A stretch of 26,888 bases of DNA, taken from positions 1 to 26,888 of the forward strand of contig JAVVSK010000022.1 in assembly GCA_036654235.1 (NCBI GenBank), read 5' to 3'. Source of the DNA: JAVVSK01 sp036654235. GTDB taxonomy: Bacteria; Bacillota; Clostridia; Christensenellales; CAG-138. Below are positions 6,674 through 15,320 of this stretch, one piece after another. How positions within the stretch are numbered: position 1 is the first letter of the stretch; the number at the start of each line of letters is the position of its first letter. Both the position numbers and the translations under genes were made by a program. The notes beneath the pieces were generated by a model. It had not been told where the DNA came from, did no database searches, and saw nothing but the letters and a program-made list of their open reading frames with translations.

Positions 6674-7954
6674 TTACCTTAAAACCACAGATATATTTTC
6701 CACGTTTGCATTCCAAGTAAGTTCCAACTCCATATGGTTCTTTCCGTTCAGCAATCTGAATTCAAGCGGCAATGTATATAAATCCGCGGATAAACCATCA
6801 ACATTCACGTATAACTCTATGTCTTTTCTCTGTAGGGCGTTTATAACAGAGATTCTGCCGCGCACAATGACGTTTGCGTTGATCGGAGTAATCGAATATG
6901 AAAGTCCGGGTCTGAGGTTAACAACCTTTATATTCATAGCGGTAAATAGTTTATCTACTATTTTTTCACGCACGGTTATATAGGTAGTAACCTTTTTTAT
7001 ATCTCCGACAATGCGAACGCCGGCGGGAATATAAACAGCTACATCTTTTACTATAGTTTCGTCTTCAACGCCGGTTATATCAATGGAACTTATTTCTATT
7101 TTATCAATCTGATCTAAATATTCTCTTTCACCGATTATAGTGACCGTATTAGGCACGGTATATGCGGAGGATACTTCTTGATTCGCATTTAGAGTATCAA
7201 GACCTATTATTGCGCCCATTACATTTAAATTCACTTCTTTTTTTGGGAGAATTTCAATCGAAACCGTTACCGATGGTAATTCGCCGTAAAGCACAGATGT
7301 TGATATTTCATTCCCGCTTTCGTCAACAAGAAGTAGGGAAACGGATTGTTTAAAGTCCGCTGTTCGCATAGAATAATCAACATTGGCTATTGCACGACTT
7401 ACATGTTTGATATCAGTACTTGGACCTTCTATCTCAATTTCGTATCGTGATAAAACAGGGTCGCCCATATAGTAACCATCGGCTACCGATCCGGTTCCTG
7501 TTACCTCAATCGGAATTTTCCTAGTTGAAAGCTTATCAATCTCAACATGGATAGTGTCCGGAATAACCCCTAATACCGTTCCGTTTGCCGACGAGGCTTC
7601 AAAACGCAAATCGTATTCTCCGGCTACATTTACATTTCTTAAACTAACAGTACAGATTATATCTTCTCTATTTAAATCGGTGTATTTAATAAGCTCTGTG
7701 TTAACGCGAACTGTTACGTTGGACATTATTTCCTCATAGTTTCCGCGAATAACGAGCCGCCTAGCGATAAGATCCGCCTCACCGTCGAAGCTCGCGGAAA
7801 CACCGGATACAGCCTTTACCCTATCTGGATTTAAGTTAGTCAAAACAAAGCTCCAGATTAATAGGGCGAAAGCCAATGATACGAGCTTTATTACCCAGTT
7901 GCTGAACAACATTTTTTTTAGTTTTTTACCGAACGTAAGATTGTTGTTTTCCAT
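6674..7954 (-). CDS. cdaR: CdaR, YbbR-domain regulator of CdaA
   Basis: CdaR is the membrane-anchored partner that binds and modulates the diadenylate cyclase CdaA. The 426-residue protein has a short cytoplasmic N-terminus and one membrane helix at about residues 20-40 (VIKLVSLAFALLIWSFVL). An extracytoplasmic region of YbbR repeats follows, seen as repeated beta-rich units: RKIPIEVTGTGSVADGY, EVNLNVMGAI and FTAMNIKVVNLRPG. About four repeats are expected from the length. The gene lies 41 nt after cdaA in the conserved cdaA-cdaR order. Confidence 0.9.
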   Translation of the reverse strand: MENNNLTFGKKLKKMLFSNWVIKLVSLAFALLIWSFVLTNLNPDRVKAVSGVSASFDGEADLIARRLVIRGNYEEIMSNVTVRVNTELIKYTDLNREDIICTVSLRNVNVAGEYDLRFEASSANGTVLGVIPDTIHVEIDKLSTRKIPIEVTGTGSVADGYYMGDPVLSRYEIEIEGPSTDIKHVSRAIANVDYSMRTADFKQSVSLLLVDESGNEISTSVLYGELPSVTVSIEILPKKEVNLNVMGAIIGLDTLNANQEVSSAYTVPNTVTIIGEREYLDQIDKIEISSIDITGVEDETIVKDVAVYIPAGVRIVGDIKKVTTYITVREKIVDKLFTAMNIKVVNLRPGLSYSITPINANVIVRGRISVINALQRKDIELYVNVDGLSADLYTLPLEFRLLNGKNHMELELTWNANVENISVVLR

Positions 7955-7995
7955 TATTTATCCACCCTCATCAATAAAAAAGAATCCGCAAAACT

Positions 7996-8841
7996 TCAGC
8001 GTTTTGATTTTTTGTTACCGAATCGCTTACGCATTAAAAGACTGATTTTATTTGTATTTTGAGTTAAGAAGAGAGAATCCAAAAGATTACGCAGTGATTT
8101 ACTGTCTATATAACGAACAATTCGCCCCTCGCTTGTATATGAAATCGTTCCGGTTTCTTCACTTACGACTATAGTTAAGCTGTCACTGACAGTTGAAATA
8201 CTCATAGCCGCCCTATGTCTTGTACCCATCTCTCTATCCAGTTCAACTTCGTCGAGCATGGGTAAAAAACAAGCCGCCGCCGCTATTCGATCTTCCCGTA
8301 TTACAACCGCACCGTCGTGCAAAGGCGTATTGGGTTCGAAAATATTTTCGATTAGGGGAGCGGATACTATTGCATCAAGCTTCGTTCCGGTATCAATTAT
8401 TTCAGCTAAGCCTGTTTTTCGTTCTATTACGATTAGAGCGCCGACTTTTCTTCTAGAAAGACTTAAGATAGCTTTATGAAGCTCACTGACGACCGTTATA
8501 GATACGGAATTTGTTTTATCTCCCCAAAAGCTGCTGCTTCTTCCTATATGCTCAAATCCACGCCTAAGCTCAGGTTGAAATAATATAGCGATAACGACTA
8601 TTCCGGCGGAAAAGATAGAGCTTAAAAGCCAATTTAAAGTGGTTAATCCAAAAAGCTGGCTAACGGCAAGAGCTAAAAACGCGATAGCTATTCCCTTTAT
8701 AAGCTGATAAGCGCGAGTATTTTTAGTTCGTATTATTAATAAGTATATTAAAGCCGCGATTATAGTTATATCAATCGCGTCTATTATTTGAAAGTTTTGA
8801 AAGCTCGTTGTAAGAGCCTTTAGCAGTGAATTTATGGACAC
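7996..8841 (-). CDS. cdaA: Diadenylate cyclase CdaA
   Basis: CdaA makes the second messenger c-di-AMP from two ATP at the membrane. The 281-residue protein has three predicted membrane helices (about residues 22-37, 50-66 and 70-88). The DisA_N cyclase domain follows, with the catalytic DGA motif at 176-178 (LHDGAVV) and RHR at 208-210 (GTRHRAAMS), both intact. The start codon is GTG at 8839-8841, preceded by a GGGGGAGGGAG purine tract about 10 nt away. It is the first gene of an operon with cdaR and a P-loop ATPase. c-di-AMP controls potassium and osmolyte uptake and cell-wall balance in Firmicutes. The gene is complete and expected to be active. Confidence 0.94.
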   Translation of the reverse strand: MSINSLLKALTTSFQNFQIIDAIDITIIAALIYLLIIRTKNTRAYQLIKGIAIAFLALAVSQLFGLTTLNWLLSSIFSAGIVVIAILFQPELRRGFEHIGRSSSFWGDKTNSVSITVVSELHKAILSLSRRKVGALIVIERKTGLAEIIDTGTKLDAIVSAPLIENIFEPNTPLHDGAVVIREDRIAAAACFLPMLDEVELDREMGTRHRAAMSISTVSDSLTIVVSEETGTISYTSEGRIVRYIDSKSLRNLLDSLFLTQNTNKISLLMRKRFGNKKSKR

Positions 8842-8874
8842 TATAAGAATGCTCCCTCCCCCGTTCTATAATTT

Positions 8875-8902
8875 ATTATACAACATTGAGGAAGTAAAGC
8901 AA
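8875..8902 (-). promoter_or_regulatory. Promoter of the cdaA operon
   Basis: On the minus strand TTGCTT (8902-8897) and a perfect TATAAT (8880-8875) are separated by 16 bp, about 35 bp upstream of the GTG start of cdaA. Confidence 0.65.
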
Positions 8903-8936
8903 AGGGGCAAATGAAAAAAGGTTGAGAAAAATACAA

Positions 8937-8966
8937 TAAAAGAGCATCGGAAGAAGCCCGATGCTC
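8937..8966 (-). terminator. Terminator after the flavin/Fe-S dehydrogenase cluster
   Basis: GAGCATCGG (8942-8950) pairs with CCGATGCTC (8958-8966), 9 bp with a 7-nt loop. On the minus strand it is followed by TTTTATTG. It lies 28 nt past the stop of the last gene in the cluster. Confidence 0.88.
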
Positions 8967-8993
8967 AGTATACTTGCGTTTTATGGCGAAACT

Positions 8994-10148
8994 TCAGACG
9001 ACGGAGGGTTCAAGTATGAGCTGACCCTGTTCAAATCTATTTTTATTTAGAGCGCTAACATCTATACTCTTCTTATCGCCGAGTATCATTTCAGACATAA
9101 CTATTCCCGTTATCGGACCGAACATGAATCCATGCCCCGAAAAGCCTATTGCCATATAGAAGCCTTCGGCTACAGAAGATTTATCGTATATTGGTTGACG
9201 ATCGGGAGTCATATTGTAAAGTCCCGCCCATTGGCGGACGACCCTTAGTTCTCCGATTTTCGGAAGAACCTTGTCTATTGTTTTTGACATTTCTGATAAA
9301 AATTGCCATGACGATGTACGGCGAAGATCCCTCGGTTCATTTGGGTCGCCTCTGCCCATTATAAACGAGCCATGCGGAGACTGCTGTACATATAAGTTAA
9401 GTCCAAAAGCCATGACCATAGGACCAAACATAGGTTCTACTGGCTCGGTCGCCAAAATTTGATGACGCTCCGAATATACCGGCACATCGTCGCCAACCAT
9501 GTTGCAGATAGCCTTACTCCAAGCATTAGCCGCGTTTACGACTATATTAGTTTCGATGATACCCTTATCCGTAACTACCGCATTAACCTTACCATTTTTA
9601 ACGATTATATCTACAACGGTCGTATACGTATAGAATTCAACGCCTAATCGTTTTGCAGCCCGATAAAAAGCATCTGTAGCATGGAACGGGTTTAGGAATC
9701 CATCCTTATCGCAAAAAGCCGCACCTTTTAAAATCGATGTATTGAGTTGGGGAACGAGTTTTTTTGCTTCGTCGAGAGATAGCATTCTCGAATTTATTCC
9801 GCAGCTTCTTTGAACCACAATGTTTTTTTCAAATTGATCAATTTCTTTATCGGTATCGGCTATTAAGAGGTAGCCCGCCTGTTTAAATTCAACGTCGCCT
9901 GTATACTCTAAAATATCGTTGGCGTGCTCATAGAAATCAATGCTCATCTTTCCAATTTTGCAGTTCATTTCGGTACCCCATTGCATACGAACGCCAGCGC
10001 CGCAAGCGCCGGTGGATCCACTGCAAATAAAGCTTTTTTCTATAACTACAATGTTTTTAACGCCTTTTTTTGCGAGATTGTAGGCGGTTGAACAGCCTGA
10101 TATGCCGCCACCTATTATAACTATATCGGCATTAGTTTTCATTTTCAT
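8994..10148 (-). CDS. FAD-dependent amine/amino-acid dehydrogenase subunit (DAO family, HcnC-like)
   Basis: This is the likely catalytic subunit, oxidising an amino acid or secondary amine at FAD. The 384-residue protein has the N-terminal dinucleotide fold GGGISG (13-18) and the FAD-contact helix region SGSTGACGAGVRMQWG. It ends with the DAO-family GFSGHGFMFGPITG, which closes over the flavin. The nearest characterised relatives by memory are HcnC, the beta subunit of multisubunit L-proline dehydrogenase, and D-hydroxyproline dehydrogenase. The substrate cannot be decided here. It overlaps the BFD-like gene by 17 nt and is the last gene of the cluster. It has no signal peptide or membrane helix, so it is probably part of a soluble or peripherally bound complex with its neighbours. 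Confidence 0.85.
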   Translation of the reverse strand: MKMKTNADIVIIGGGISGCSTAYNLAKKGVKNIVVIEKSFICSGSTGACGAGVRMQWGTEMNCKIGKMSIDFYEHANDILEYTGDVEFKQAGYLLIADTDKEIDQFEKNIVVQRSCGINSRMLSLDEAKKLVPQLNTSILKGAAFCDKDGFLNPFHATDAFYRAAKRLGVEFYTYTTVVDIIVKNGKVNAVVTDKGIIETNIVVNAANAWSKAICNMVGDDVPVYSERHQILATEPVEPMFGPMVMAFGLNLYVQQSPHGSFIMGRGDPNEPRDLRRTSSWQFLSEMSKTIDKVLPKIGELRVVRQWAGLYNMTPDRQPIYDKSSVAEGFYMAIGFSGHGFMFGPITGIVMSEMILGDKKSIDVSALNKNRFEQGQLILEPSVV

Positions 10149-10410
10149 AAGCCTCCTTCGCTATAATGCTGAGTTTAACGCCTACGGCAGGAGGCCTCGT
10201 CGTCTGTGCGTTCAGCTCTTCCATGGATTTTCCTGTTAGTTCTGAAATTTTACGCATTATTAGCTGAGAACATGTTTTTCCCTGACAGGGACCCATGCCG
10301 ACGCGCGTTATTCGTTTTATCTCGTCAAAACTTGTATATCCGGCTTTTATAAGACTTACTATTTCATCCTCAGTAACGTCTGAGCATCTGCAAATTATAG
10401 TTTCACTCAT
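10132..10410 (-). CDS. BFD-like [2Fe-2S]-binding subunit
   Basis: This is a 92-residue electron-transfer protein. It carries the bacterioferritin-associated ferredoxin-type cluster motif: CxC at Cys7 and Cys9 (IICRCSDV) and Cys42/Cys47 in GPCQGKTCSQ. In HcnB-type flavoproteins this domain is normally fused to the C-terminus of the pyridine-nucleotide subunit; here it is a separate gene. The ATG directly follows the TAA of the 4Fe-4S gene, with GGAGG inside that gene. Its end overlaps the next gene by 17 nt. It probably bridges electrons between the two flavoproteins. Confidence 0.86.
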   Translation of the reverse strand: MSETIICRCSDVTEDEIVSLIKAGYTSFDEIKRITRVGMGPCQGKTCSQLIMRKISELTGKSMEELNAQTTRPPAVGVKLSIIAKEAYENEN

Positions 10411-10902
10411 TTATTTATCCTCCAAGGAGAAGCTTCTAACAGTGTACATATGTTCACGGGGAACCTCAATCGTAATTATCGGGGTGCGGTCGAAAGCCTT
10501 TGGATTTTGAACGTTTTTAACCGCAGAAATACAAACAAAGCGACCCTCGCGATCCAGCCCTCTTACGGTATCCCCAATTTTAGGGAGCGGTAAAAACTCG
10601 TATGGAAGGCGCATTTCAATGCTCTTTGAGGATTTGCTCCCGTCTATTACCATAATTGCAAGTCCGGGGCATTTTGAAAGGCAAACGCCGCAGCCTGTAC
10701 AATTGTTAAAATTGACGGTTGGAAGATTATTTATATCCGCACCTATGGTTATTGCTGAAAAAGCGCATGCAGTTTCACATGGATTGCAAGGAATTTTTGC
10801 GAAGCATTCGGCTATAGCAACAGGTCCTTTATTTATTCTTTCTATGCTTGGAAATTTTTCTAAAATCTTTTCAGGATCTTGAATACCGGTTTTTTCAAAC
10901 AT
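10411..10902 (-). CDS. 4Fe-4S ferredoxin-type subunit
   Basis: This 163-residue protein has two candidate cluster sites. The first uses Cys39, Cys42 and Cys46 (IPCNPCETAC), with Cys33 nearby. The second is a classic ferredoxin motif at Cys68, Cys71, Cys74 and Cys78 (CTGCGVCLSKCPG). The C-terminal part has no motif I recognise. The start at 10902 (MFEKTG) is chosen over a longer reading because GGAGGG lies 5-6 nt upstream. It overlaps the upstream flavoprotein gene by 8 nt. It presumably delivers electrons from the dehydrogenase to a cellular carrier. Confidence 0.86.
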   Translation of the reverse strand: MFEKTGIQDPEKILEKFPSIERINKGPVAIAECFAKIPCNPCETACAFSAITIGADINNLPTVNFNNCTGCGVCLSKCPGLAIMVIDGSKSSKSIEMRLPYEFLPLPKIGDTVRGLDREGRFVCISAVKNVQNPKAFDRTPIITIEVPREHMYTVRSFSLEDK

Positions 10903-11995
10903 TTTTTCCCTCCGAAATAATTGTTTTTTCAATTCCCTTCAAAATATGGCGACCTACCGGTCCGTTTCTAAGAGCGCTTAACTGAGCTTCAAAGTCGCCT
11001 CTAAGCTCGTCAAAATTTTCGCGTTTATGACCAATTGAAGCGGCGGCACAAAGCCCCGCGAGATAGCCCTCGACCATAGCGCTGGACGCTTCTTCAACGC
11101 CCGCTATATCTCCCGCGACGAAAAGATTTTTAAGACTTGTTTCATAGTTTGCGGTGCGGCAGGGAACGAGTCCCGAAAGCTCACGAATAAAGCGCATTTC
11201 GCACCCGCGCATACTTAAAAGTTCGTTTAACGGAGAAAGACCGACAGATATACACATCGTATCAATGTCGTATTCTTTTTCGGTACCGGGTATTATATTA
11301 AATTGTTCATCAAGTTCTGAGACTATTGCGGACTTTAGACAGCCCTCACCCTTAGCTTCGACAACGGTATGCGAAGTTAAAATAGGGACACCCATTCGCG
11401 CGACTTTACTTGCATGAACAAGATAGCCGCCTATTTTTGGAGCGGCATCCAATATTGCAACGACCTTTACTCCCGCCTGCATGAGTTGATAAGTTACGAT
11501 TAGACCTATGTTGCCCGCTCCGACCATTAAGACACGATTACCGGGCTTAACTCCGTATACGTTCATTAGAGTTTGGACAGCGCCCGCTCCATATATTCCG
11601 GGAAGATCGTTGTTTTTAAAGGCGAGCGTCTTTTCATATGCCCCCGTTGCCGCTACGACAGCCATTGGCTTTATTTTCATGTACTCGTCTTCTTTATGAA
11701 GAAGAGTCAGCATTCCGTCCTCATACATGCCTATGACCGTCGTATTAAGCAGTATCTTAACCTGATCACCAAAAGCTTCGACTTTTTTTATAAGCATAGA
11801 TGCAATATCTATTCCGCGGGTAGATGCATATTGTTTTTTAGATCCAAAAAACATATGTGTTTGCTTAACAAGTTGACCGCCAAGGCGCGCGCCGCGCTCG
11901 ACGATGACAACGTTTGAACCGGCGTTTAGCGCGCTTAAAGCCGCGCAAAGTCCGGCGGGTCCTCCTCCTATTATAAGGAGCTCACAAGTATTCAT
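10895..11995 (-). CDS. Pyridine-nucleotide-disulfide-type FAD oxidoreductase subunit (HcnB-like)
   Basis: This 366-residue flavoprotein has an FAD-binding GGGPAG (10-15) and a second nucleotide fold MVGAGNIGLIV (about 158-168). The C-terminal FAD motif is NLFVAGDIAGVEEA. It is the electron-transferring flavoprotein of the complex, probably exchanging electrons with NAD(H). Relatives are HcnB and the alpha subunit of multisubunit proline dehydrogenase. In HcnB the C-terminus continues into a BFD [2Fe-2S] domain; here that part is encoded separately at 10132-10410. Its ATG overlaps the TGA of the upstream gene as ATGA. Confidence 0.86.
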   Translation of the reverse strand: MNTCELLIIGGGPAGLCAALSALNAGSNVVIVERGARLGGQLVKQTHMFFGSKKQYASTRGIDIASMLIKKVEAFGDQVKILLNTTVIGMYEDGMLTLLHKEDEYMKIKPMAVVAATGAYEKTLAFKNNDLPGIYGAGAVQTLMNVYGVKPGNRVLMVGAGNIGLIVTYQLMQAGVKVVAILDAAPKIGGYLVHASKVARMGVPILTSHTVVEAKGEGCLKSAIVSELDEQFNIIPGTEKEYDIDTMCISVGLSPLNELLSMRGCEMRFIRELSGLVPCRTANYETSLKNLFVAGDIAGVEEASSAMVEGYLAGLCAAASIGHKRENFDELRGDFEAQLSALRNGPVGRHILKGIEKTIISEGKNV

Positions 11996-12297
11996 TGAAC
12001 AATGCCCCTTCCTTCCTGAATCTCAACGCGCATTCCATCTTTCAGCTCTGTTACGCAGGTTTTAACGTTGGGAACGCCGTCTACAGTCATCATGCAAGAC
12101 GAGCAGTTGCCTATAGCGCAAAAAAATCCGCGCGGTCTATGCAAGAATAAACTGCGTCCTAAAATTTTAACGTCGTTTGCGTGAAGTGCAGCCGCTATGC
12201 TGTCACCTTCAAAACCAATTAGCTCAACGCCGTTAAATGTAAATTTAATATGTTTTTTTTCTTCAAAATCAAGTATTGGATGAGTTTCAATTCTCAT
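11992..12297 (-). CDS. Plant-type [2Fe-2S] subunit (HcnA-like)
   Basis: This 101-residue iron-sulfur protein has Cys60, Cys65, Cys68 and Cys81 arranged as CAIGNCSSC plus a later TC. That is the plant-type ferredoxin/HcnA pattern. The ATG at 12297 is chosen; a reading from TTG at 12321 lacks its own ribosome-binding site, while AAAGG lies about 11 nt before the ATG. It is the first gene of the five-gene cluster and is translationally coupled to the HcnB-like gene by an ATGA overlap. Confidence 0.85.
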   Translation of the reverse strand: MRIETHPILDFEEKKHIKFTFNGVELIGFEGDSIAAALHANDVKILGRSLFLHRPRGFFCAIGNCSSCMMTVDGVPNVKTCVTELKDGMRVEIQEGRGIVQ

Positions 12298-12465
12298 ATT
12301 TATAAACGCCTTTCTAATCAAATAAAGTTAAACTAAAAAGCTATTTCACATGATAACACAAAAGCAACATGAATTGAACAATTTAAATGAAATATATTAT
12401 GACATAGGCTTCCTAAATTTGAGCATGGTAACGCGAAATATATTGATGAAAGGCTACTCAAGGCG

Positions 12466-12494
12466 TTGATTGAAAAGCTGACCTGTGCTATGCT
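12466..12494 (+). promoter_or_regulatory. Promoter of the transketolase gene
   Basis: TTGATT (12466-12471) and TATGCT (12489-12494) are 17 bp apart, 38 bp upstream of the transketolase ATG. Confidence 0.6.
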
Positions 12495-12532
12495 TAAATT
12501 GATAATGACGATAGAAGGAATAAAAAAGGTAA

Positions 12533-14485
12533 ATGAAAAACATCGATAAACTGACTATTGATACTCTCCGCGCGCTTGTCGCGGATACGGTTGAGCGGGC
12601 TAAAAGCGGTCATCCCGGAATGGCTATAGGTTCCGCTCCGATAGGTTACGCGATATTTAAGAGCATGAACCATAATCCTAAAAATTCGGCTTTTTTGGGG
12701 CGTGATAGATTTGTCCTTTCAGCCGGACATGCGAGCGCGCTCTATTATTCGCTTCTCCATGTATTTGGTTACGACGTTTCTATGGATGATATGAAAAATT
12801 TTCGTCAACTCGGAAGTAAAACGCCGGGGCATCCAGAACATGGCGTTACGGACGGAGTTGAGGTAAGTACCGGACCATTGGGTCAGGGTTTTTCGATGGC
12901 TATCGGAATGGCGATAGCCGAGGAGCGTCTCGCCGCCGAATTTAACACCGATAAATATAAGATCTTCAACAATTATACATATGTTCTGATGGGAGACGGG
13001 TGCATGATGGAGGGAGCGACCGCGGAAGCGGCATCTCTTGCAGGAAGCTTAAAGCTGGGAAAGCTAATTGTTGTATACGACAGCAACCATATAACAATAG
13101 AGGGGGATACAAGTCTTACCTTTACGGAAAACGTTGCGGCGCGTTTTGCAGCATATGGATTTCAGATAATAGAGGTTACGGACGGCGAGGATTTGGACTC
13201 TATTGAGAGTGCCTTATGTTTTGCGCGAGCTGAAAAAAGAAAACCGACCCTCATAATCGTGCATACGGAAATAGCGAAGGGAACTTTAAAGGAAGGTATG
13301 CGGGTGGCGCATGGCGAGCCGTTGGGTGCTCAATGCATAGAAGATATGAAGGCACGAATGGAATTTTCTTTTCCTCCGTTTACCGTACCCGAAGAAGTAT
13401 ATGACAATGTTGCAATGTTACAGAAGAAGTTTGATACTATTACTGACGAATATGCAACTGCGTTCGCTTCGTATGCAATTGAACATAAGGATCTAAAGCG
13501 TAAACTCGACGAATGGAAAAATATAAATATAGATCCTTCAATATTTTCTGAGCTTGAGACCGATAAAAACGAAGCTACGCGAAGCTCTTCATCTGTGATT
13601 TTAAATAAACTTTTTGAAATTTATCCCAACCTTATTGGTGGATCGGCAGACCTAGCTCCCTCCAATAAATGCGAGATAAAGAGTGCGGATTATTTCAGCG
13701 CGGAGAACAGGAAAGGATCAAATATACATTTTGGCGTTCGCGAACTCGCTATGGCAGCTGTATGTAACGGAATTTCGCTATACGGTTATCTCCGCCCGTT
13801 TTGTGCAACATTTATGGTATTTTCGGACTATCTTAAACCCGCTCTTCGTTTGAGCGCGCTTATGCATTTGCCTGTAATTTACATATTGACGCACGATAGT
13901 ATCGGGGTGGGGGAGGACGGTCCTACTCATCATCCTATAGAGCAGCTTTCGTCTTTACGCGCTATTCCGAACGTAAATGTTTTCCGTCCGGCAGATAGGA
14001 AAGAAACCGTATATGCATATGTTGCGGCGATGAATGCAAATAGCCCGACCGCGCTTGTGTTATCGAGACAAAATCTTCAACAATTTTCGGAAACGAGCGC
14101 TAAAGCGCTTAGAGGAGGCTACGTTTTGCGCGACGCTAAAGGCGTTCCCGATGTTATACTTATGGCTTCCGGTTCCGAAGTTGAGCTTATTTATAAGGCC
14201 GCCGATATTCTTGCGGTTCAGGGACTTTCGGTACGGCTTGTAAGTATGCCGTGTATGGAGCTTTTCGATGCGCAGGACGCTGATTATCGTGAGAGTGTTC
14301 TTCCGGGCAACATTAAAAGGCGCATAGCCGTTGAAGCCGGTTCAAGTATGCCTTGGTATAAATATATAGGACTTGATGGAAAAACCGTGACGATAGACTG
14401 TTTTTCAAAATCAGCTCCTGCCGATATTCTGTTCAAAGAATTCGGTTTTACGCCTGAAAATATTGTAAAAAAGGTGATAGATTGA
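12533..14485 (+). CDS. tkt: Transketolase
   Basis: This enzyme transfers two-carbon ketol units between sugar phosphates in the non-oxidative pentose phosphate pathway, using thiamine diphosphate and a divalent metal. The 650-residue, single-chain protein is close to the usual full length. Visible sites are SGHPGMA with His27, SAGHASALYY with His66, PGHPE with His100, and GPLGQGFSMAIGMA. The ThDP motif is GDGCMMEG (154-161), and the pyrimidine-domain segment is HFGVRELAMAAV. SIGVGEDGPTHHP is the typical transketolase signature. The gene is monocistronic with its own promoter and is flanked by convergent minus-strand genes. Confidence 0.95.
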   Translation: MKNIDKLTIDTLRALVADTVERAKSGHPGMAIGSAPIGYAIFKSMNHNPKNSAFLGRDRFVLSAGHASALYYSLLHVFGYDVSMDDMKNFRQLGSKTPGHPEHGVTDGVEVSTGPLGQGFSMAIGMAIAEERLAAEFNTDKYKIFNNYTYVLMGDGCMMEGATAEAASLAGSLKLGKLIVVYDSNHITIEGDTSLTFTENVAARFAAYGFQIIEVTDGEDLDSIESALCFARAEKRKPTLIIVHTEIAKGTLKEGMRVAHGEPLGAQCIEDMKARMEFSFPPFTVPEEVYDNVAMLQKKFDTITDEYATAFASYAIEHKDLKRKLDEWKNINIDPSIFSELETDKNEATRSSSSVILNKLFEIYPNLIGGSADLAPSNKCEIKSADYFSAENRKGSNIHFGVRELAMAAVCNGISLYGYLRPFCATFMVFSDYLKPALRLSALMHLPVIYILTHDSIGVGEDGPTHHPIEQLSSLRAIPNVNVFRPADRKETVYAYVAAMNANSPTALVLSRQNLQQFSETSAKALRGGYVLRDAKGVPDVILMASGSEVELIYKAADILAVQGLSVRLVSMPCMELFDAQDADYRESVLPGNIKRRIAVEAGSSMPWYKYIGLDGKTVTIDCFSKSAPADILFKEFGFTPENIVKKVID

Positions 14486-14516
14486 TTATCATCATTTGGT
14501 AAGTTGCTTTATATCT

Positions 14517-14560
14517 AAAAAGAGCACTCTGCTAACCATGTAAGGTTAGCAGAGTGCTCT
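14517..14560. terminator. Long perfect hairpin terminator between convergent genes
   Basis: AGAGCACTCTGCTAACC (14521-14537) pairs perfectly over 17 bp with 14544-14560 around a 6-nt loop. On the minus strand it is followed by five T, which suits termination of the acetyltransferase gene. It is also the only hairpin after transketolase, so it probably stops transcription from both sides. Confidence 0.88.
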
Positions 14561-14594
14561 ATGCATATAAGTACTTGAAATTAGGGTAATTTGC

Positions 14595-15191
14595 TCATAA
14601 TTTCATTGTATAAAGCCTTACTTCATCAATGCGATAGCATTGCTTTGTTAGTTCTTCTTTGCGGTTGAAGGGAGCATCGAATATCAATTCTTCCGGACCA
14701 TATATTTCACCTAATTCAGCTTTATTCAATAATGGCATACATTTTTTTCCCTTAGTATAGCATCGAATCCATGTTTGAGAATTTTCCAGAGTAAAACCAA
14801 TTGATTTATAAAATTGGTTTGCAGCCACATCTTCCTGTGTCCATAGCTCACAGTAGTGAATACCTTGTTCCAATAAGCGTTCTTTTGCATGCTCCCAAAG
14901 TTGTCTGCCAACACGGTGCTTACGATATTCAGGCAAGACCGCCATATTCCAGATAATTGCCCCGCGCTCATTAGAAGTATAAGTCAAATCGTCAGAATCA
15001 AGCTCTATATCAATTAAGCCAATTATAGTTTGATTCTCTTCTGCAATTAAGCAAATAGAGGGATGATTAAAGAGTTCTTTTTTCGTTTTCACATCGTTAA
15101 AATATGAAGTATCCATAAAGGAAACGACTCTGCAACGAAGCCATCCTTGTTCATCTGAATCAGCGTAGTCGCGTATTTGCATTTTTATCAT
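14595..15191 (-). CDS. GNAT family N-acetyltransferase
   Basis: This is a predicted acetyl-CoA-dependent N-acetyltransferase of unknown substrate. The 198-residue protein has the GNAT core. Strand IWNMAVLPEYRKHRVGRQLW (about 82-101) contains the acetyl-CoA pyrophosphate loop as RKHRVGRQLW, followed by LYxxxGF-like NQFYKSIGFTLEN. The start at 15191 is chosen because AAAGGAG lies 5 nt upstream; the earlier TTG would include that site in the coding region. It is a single-gene unit between two convergent or separate transcripts. It could modify a small molecule or protein; nothing in the neighbourhood indicates which. Confidence 0.85.
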   Translation of the reverse strand: MIKMQIRDYADSDEQGWLRCRVVSFMDTSYFNDVKTKKELFNHPSICLIAEENQTIIGLIDIELDSDDLTYTSNERGAIIWNMAVLPEYRKHRVGRQLWEHAKERLLEQGIHYCELWTQEDVAANQFYKSIGFTLENSQTWIRCYTKGKKCMPLLNKAELGEIYGPEELIFDAPFNRKEELTKQCYRIDEVRLYTMKL

Positions 15192-15320
15192 AGTTCTCCT
15201 TTTTACCAAATATAAACTAAAGTTATCTTGCAGATTTAATGCGAGTCCGGTAGGTTGTTTCTCTTAATTTGAGGGAGATTTTTAGTTTAGCGATTATTTT
15301 AAAGAAAAAAACATCAGAAT

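Noticed and set aside
12301..12421. Candidate promoter for the flavin/Fe-S cluster (TTCAAT, 17 bp, TATCAT on the minus strand)
   Set aside because: The -35 hexamer matches only three consensus positions; a promoter must be near, but this one is not convincing.
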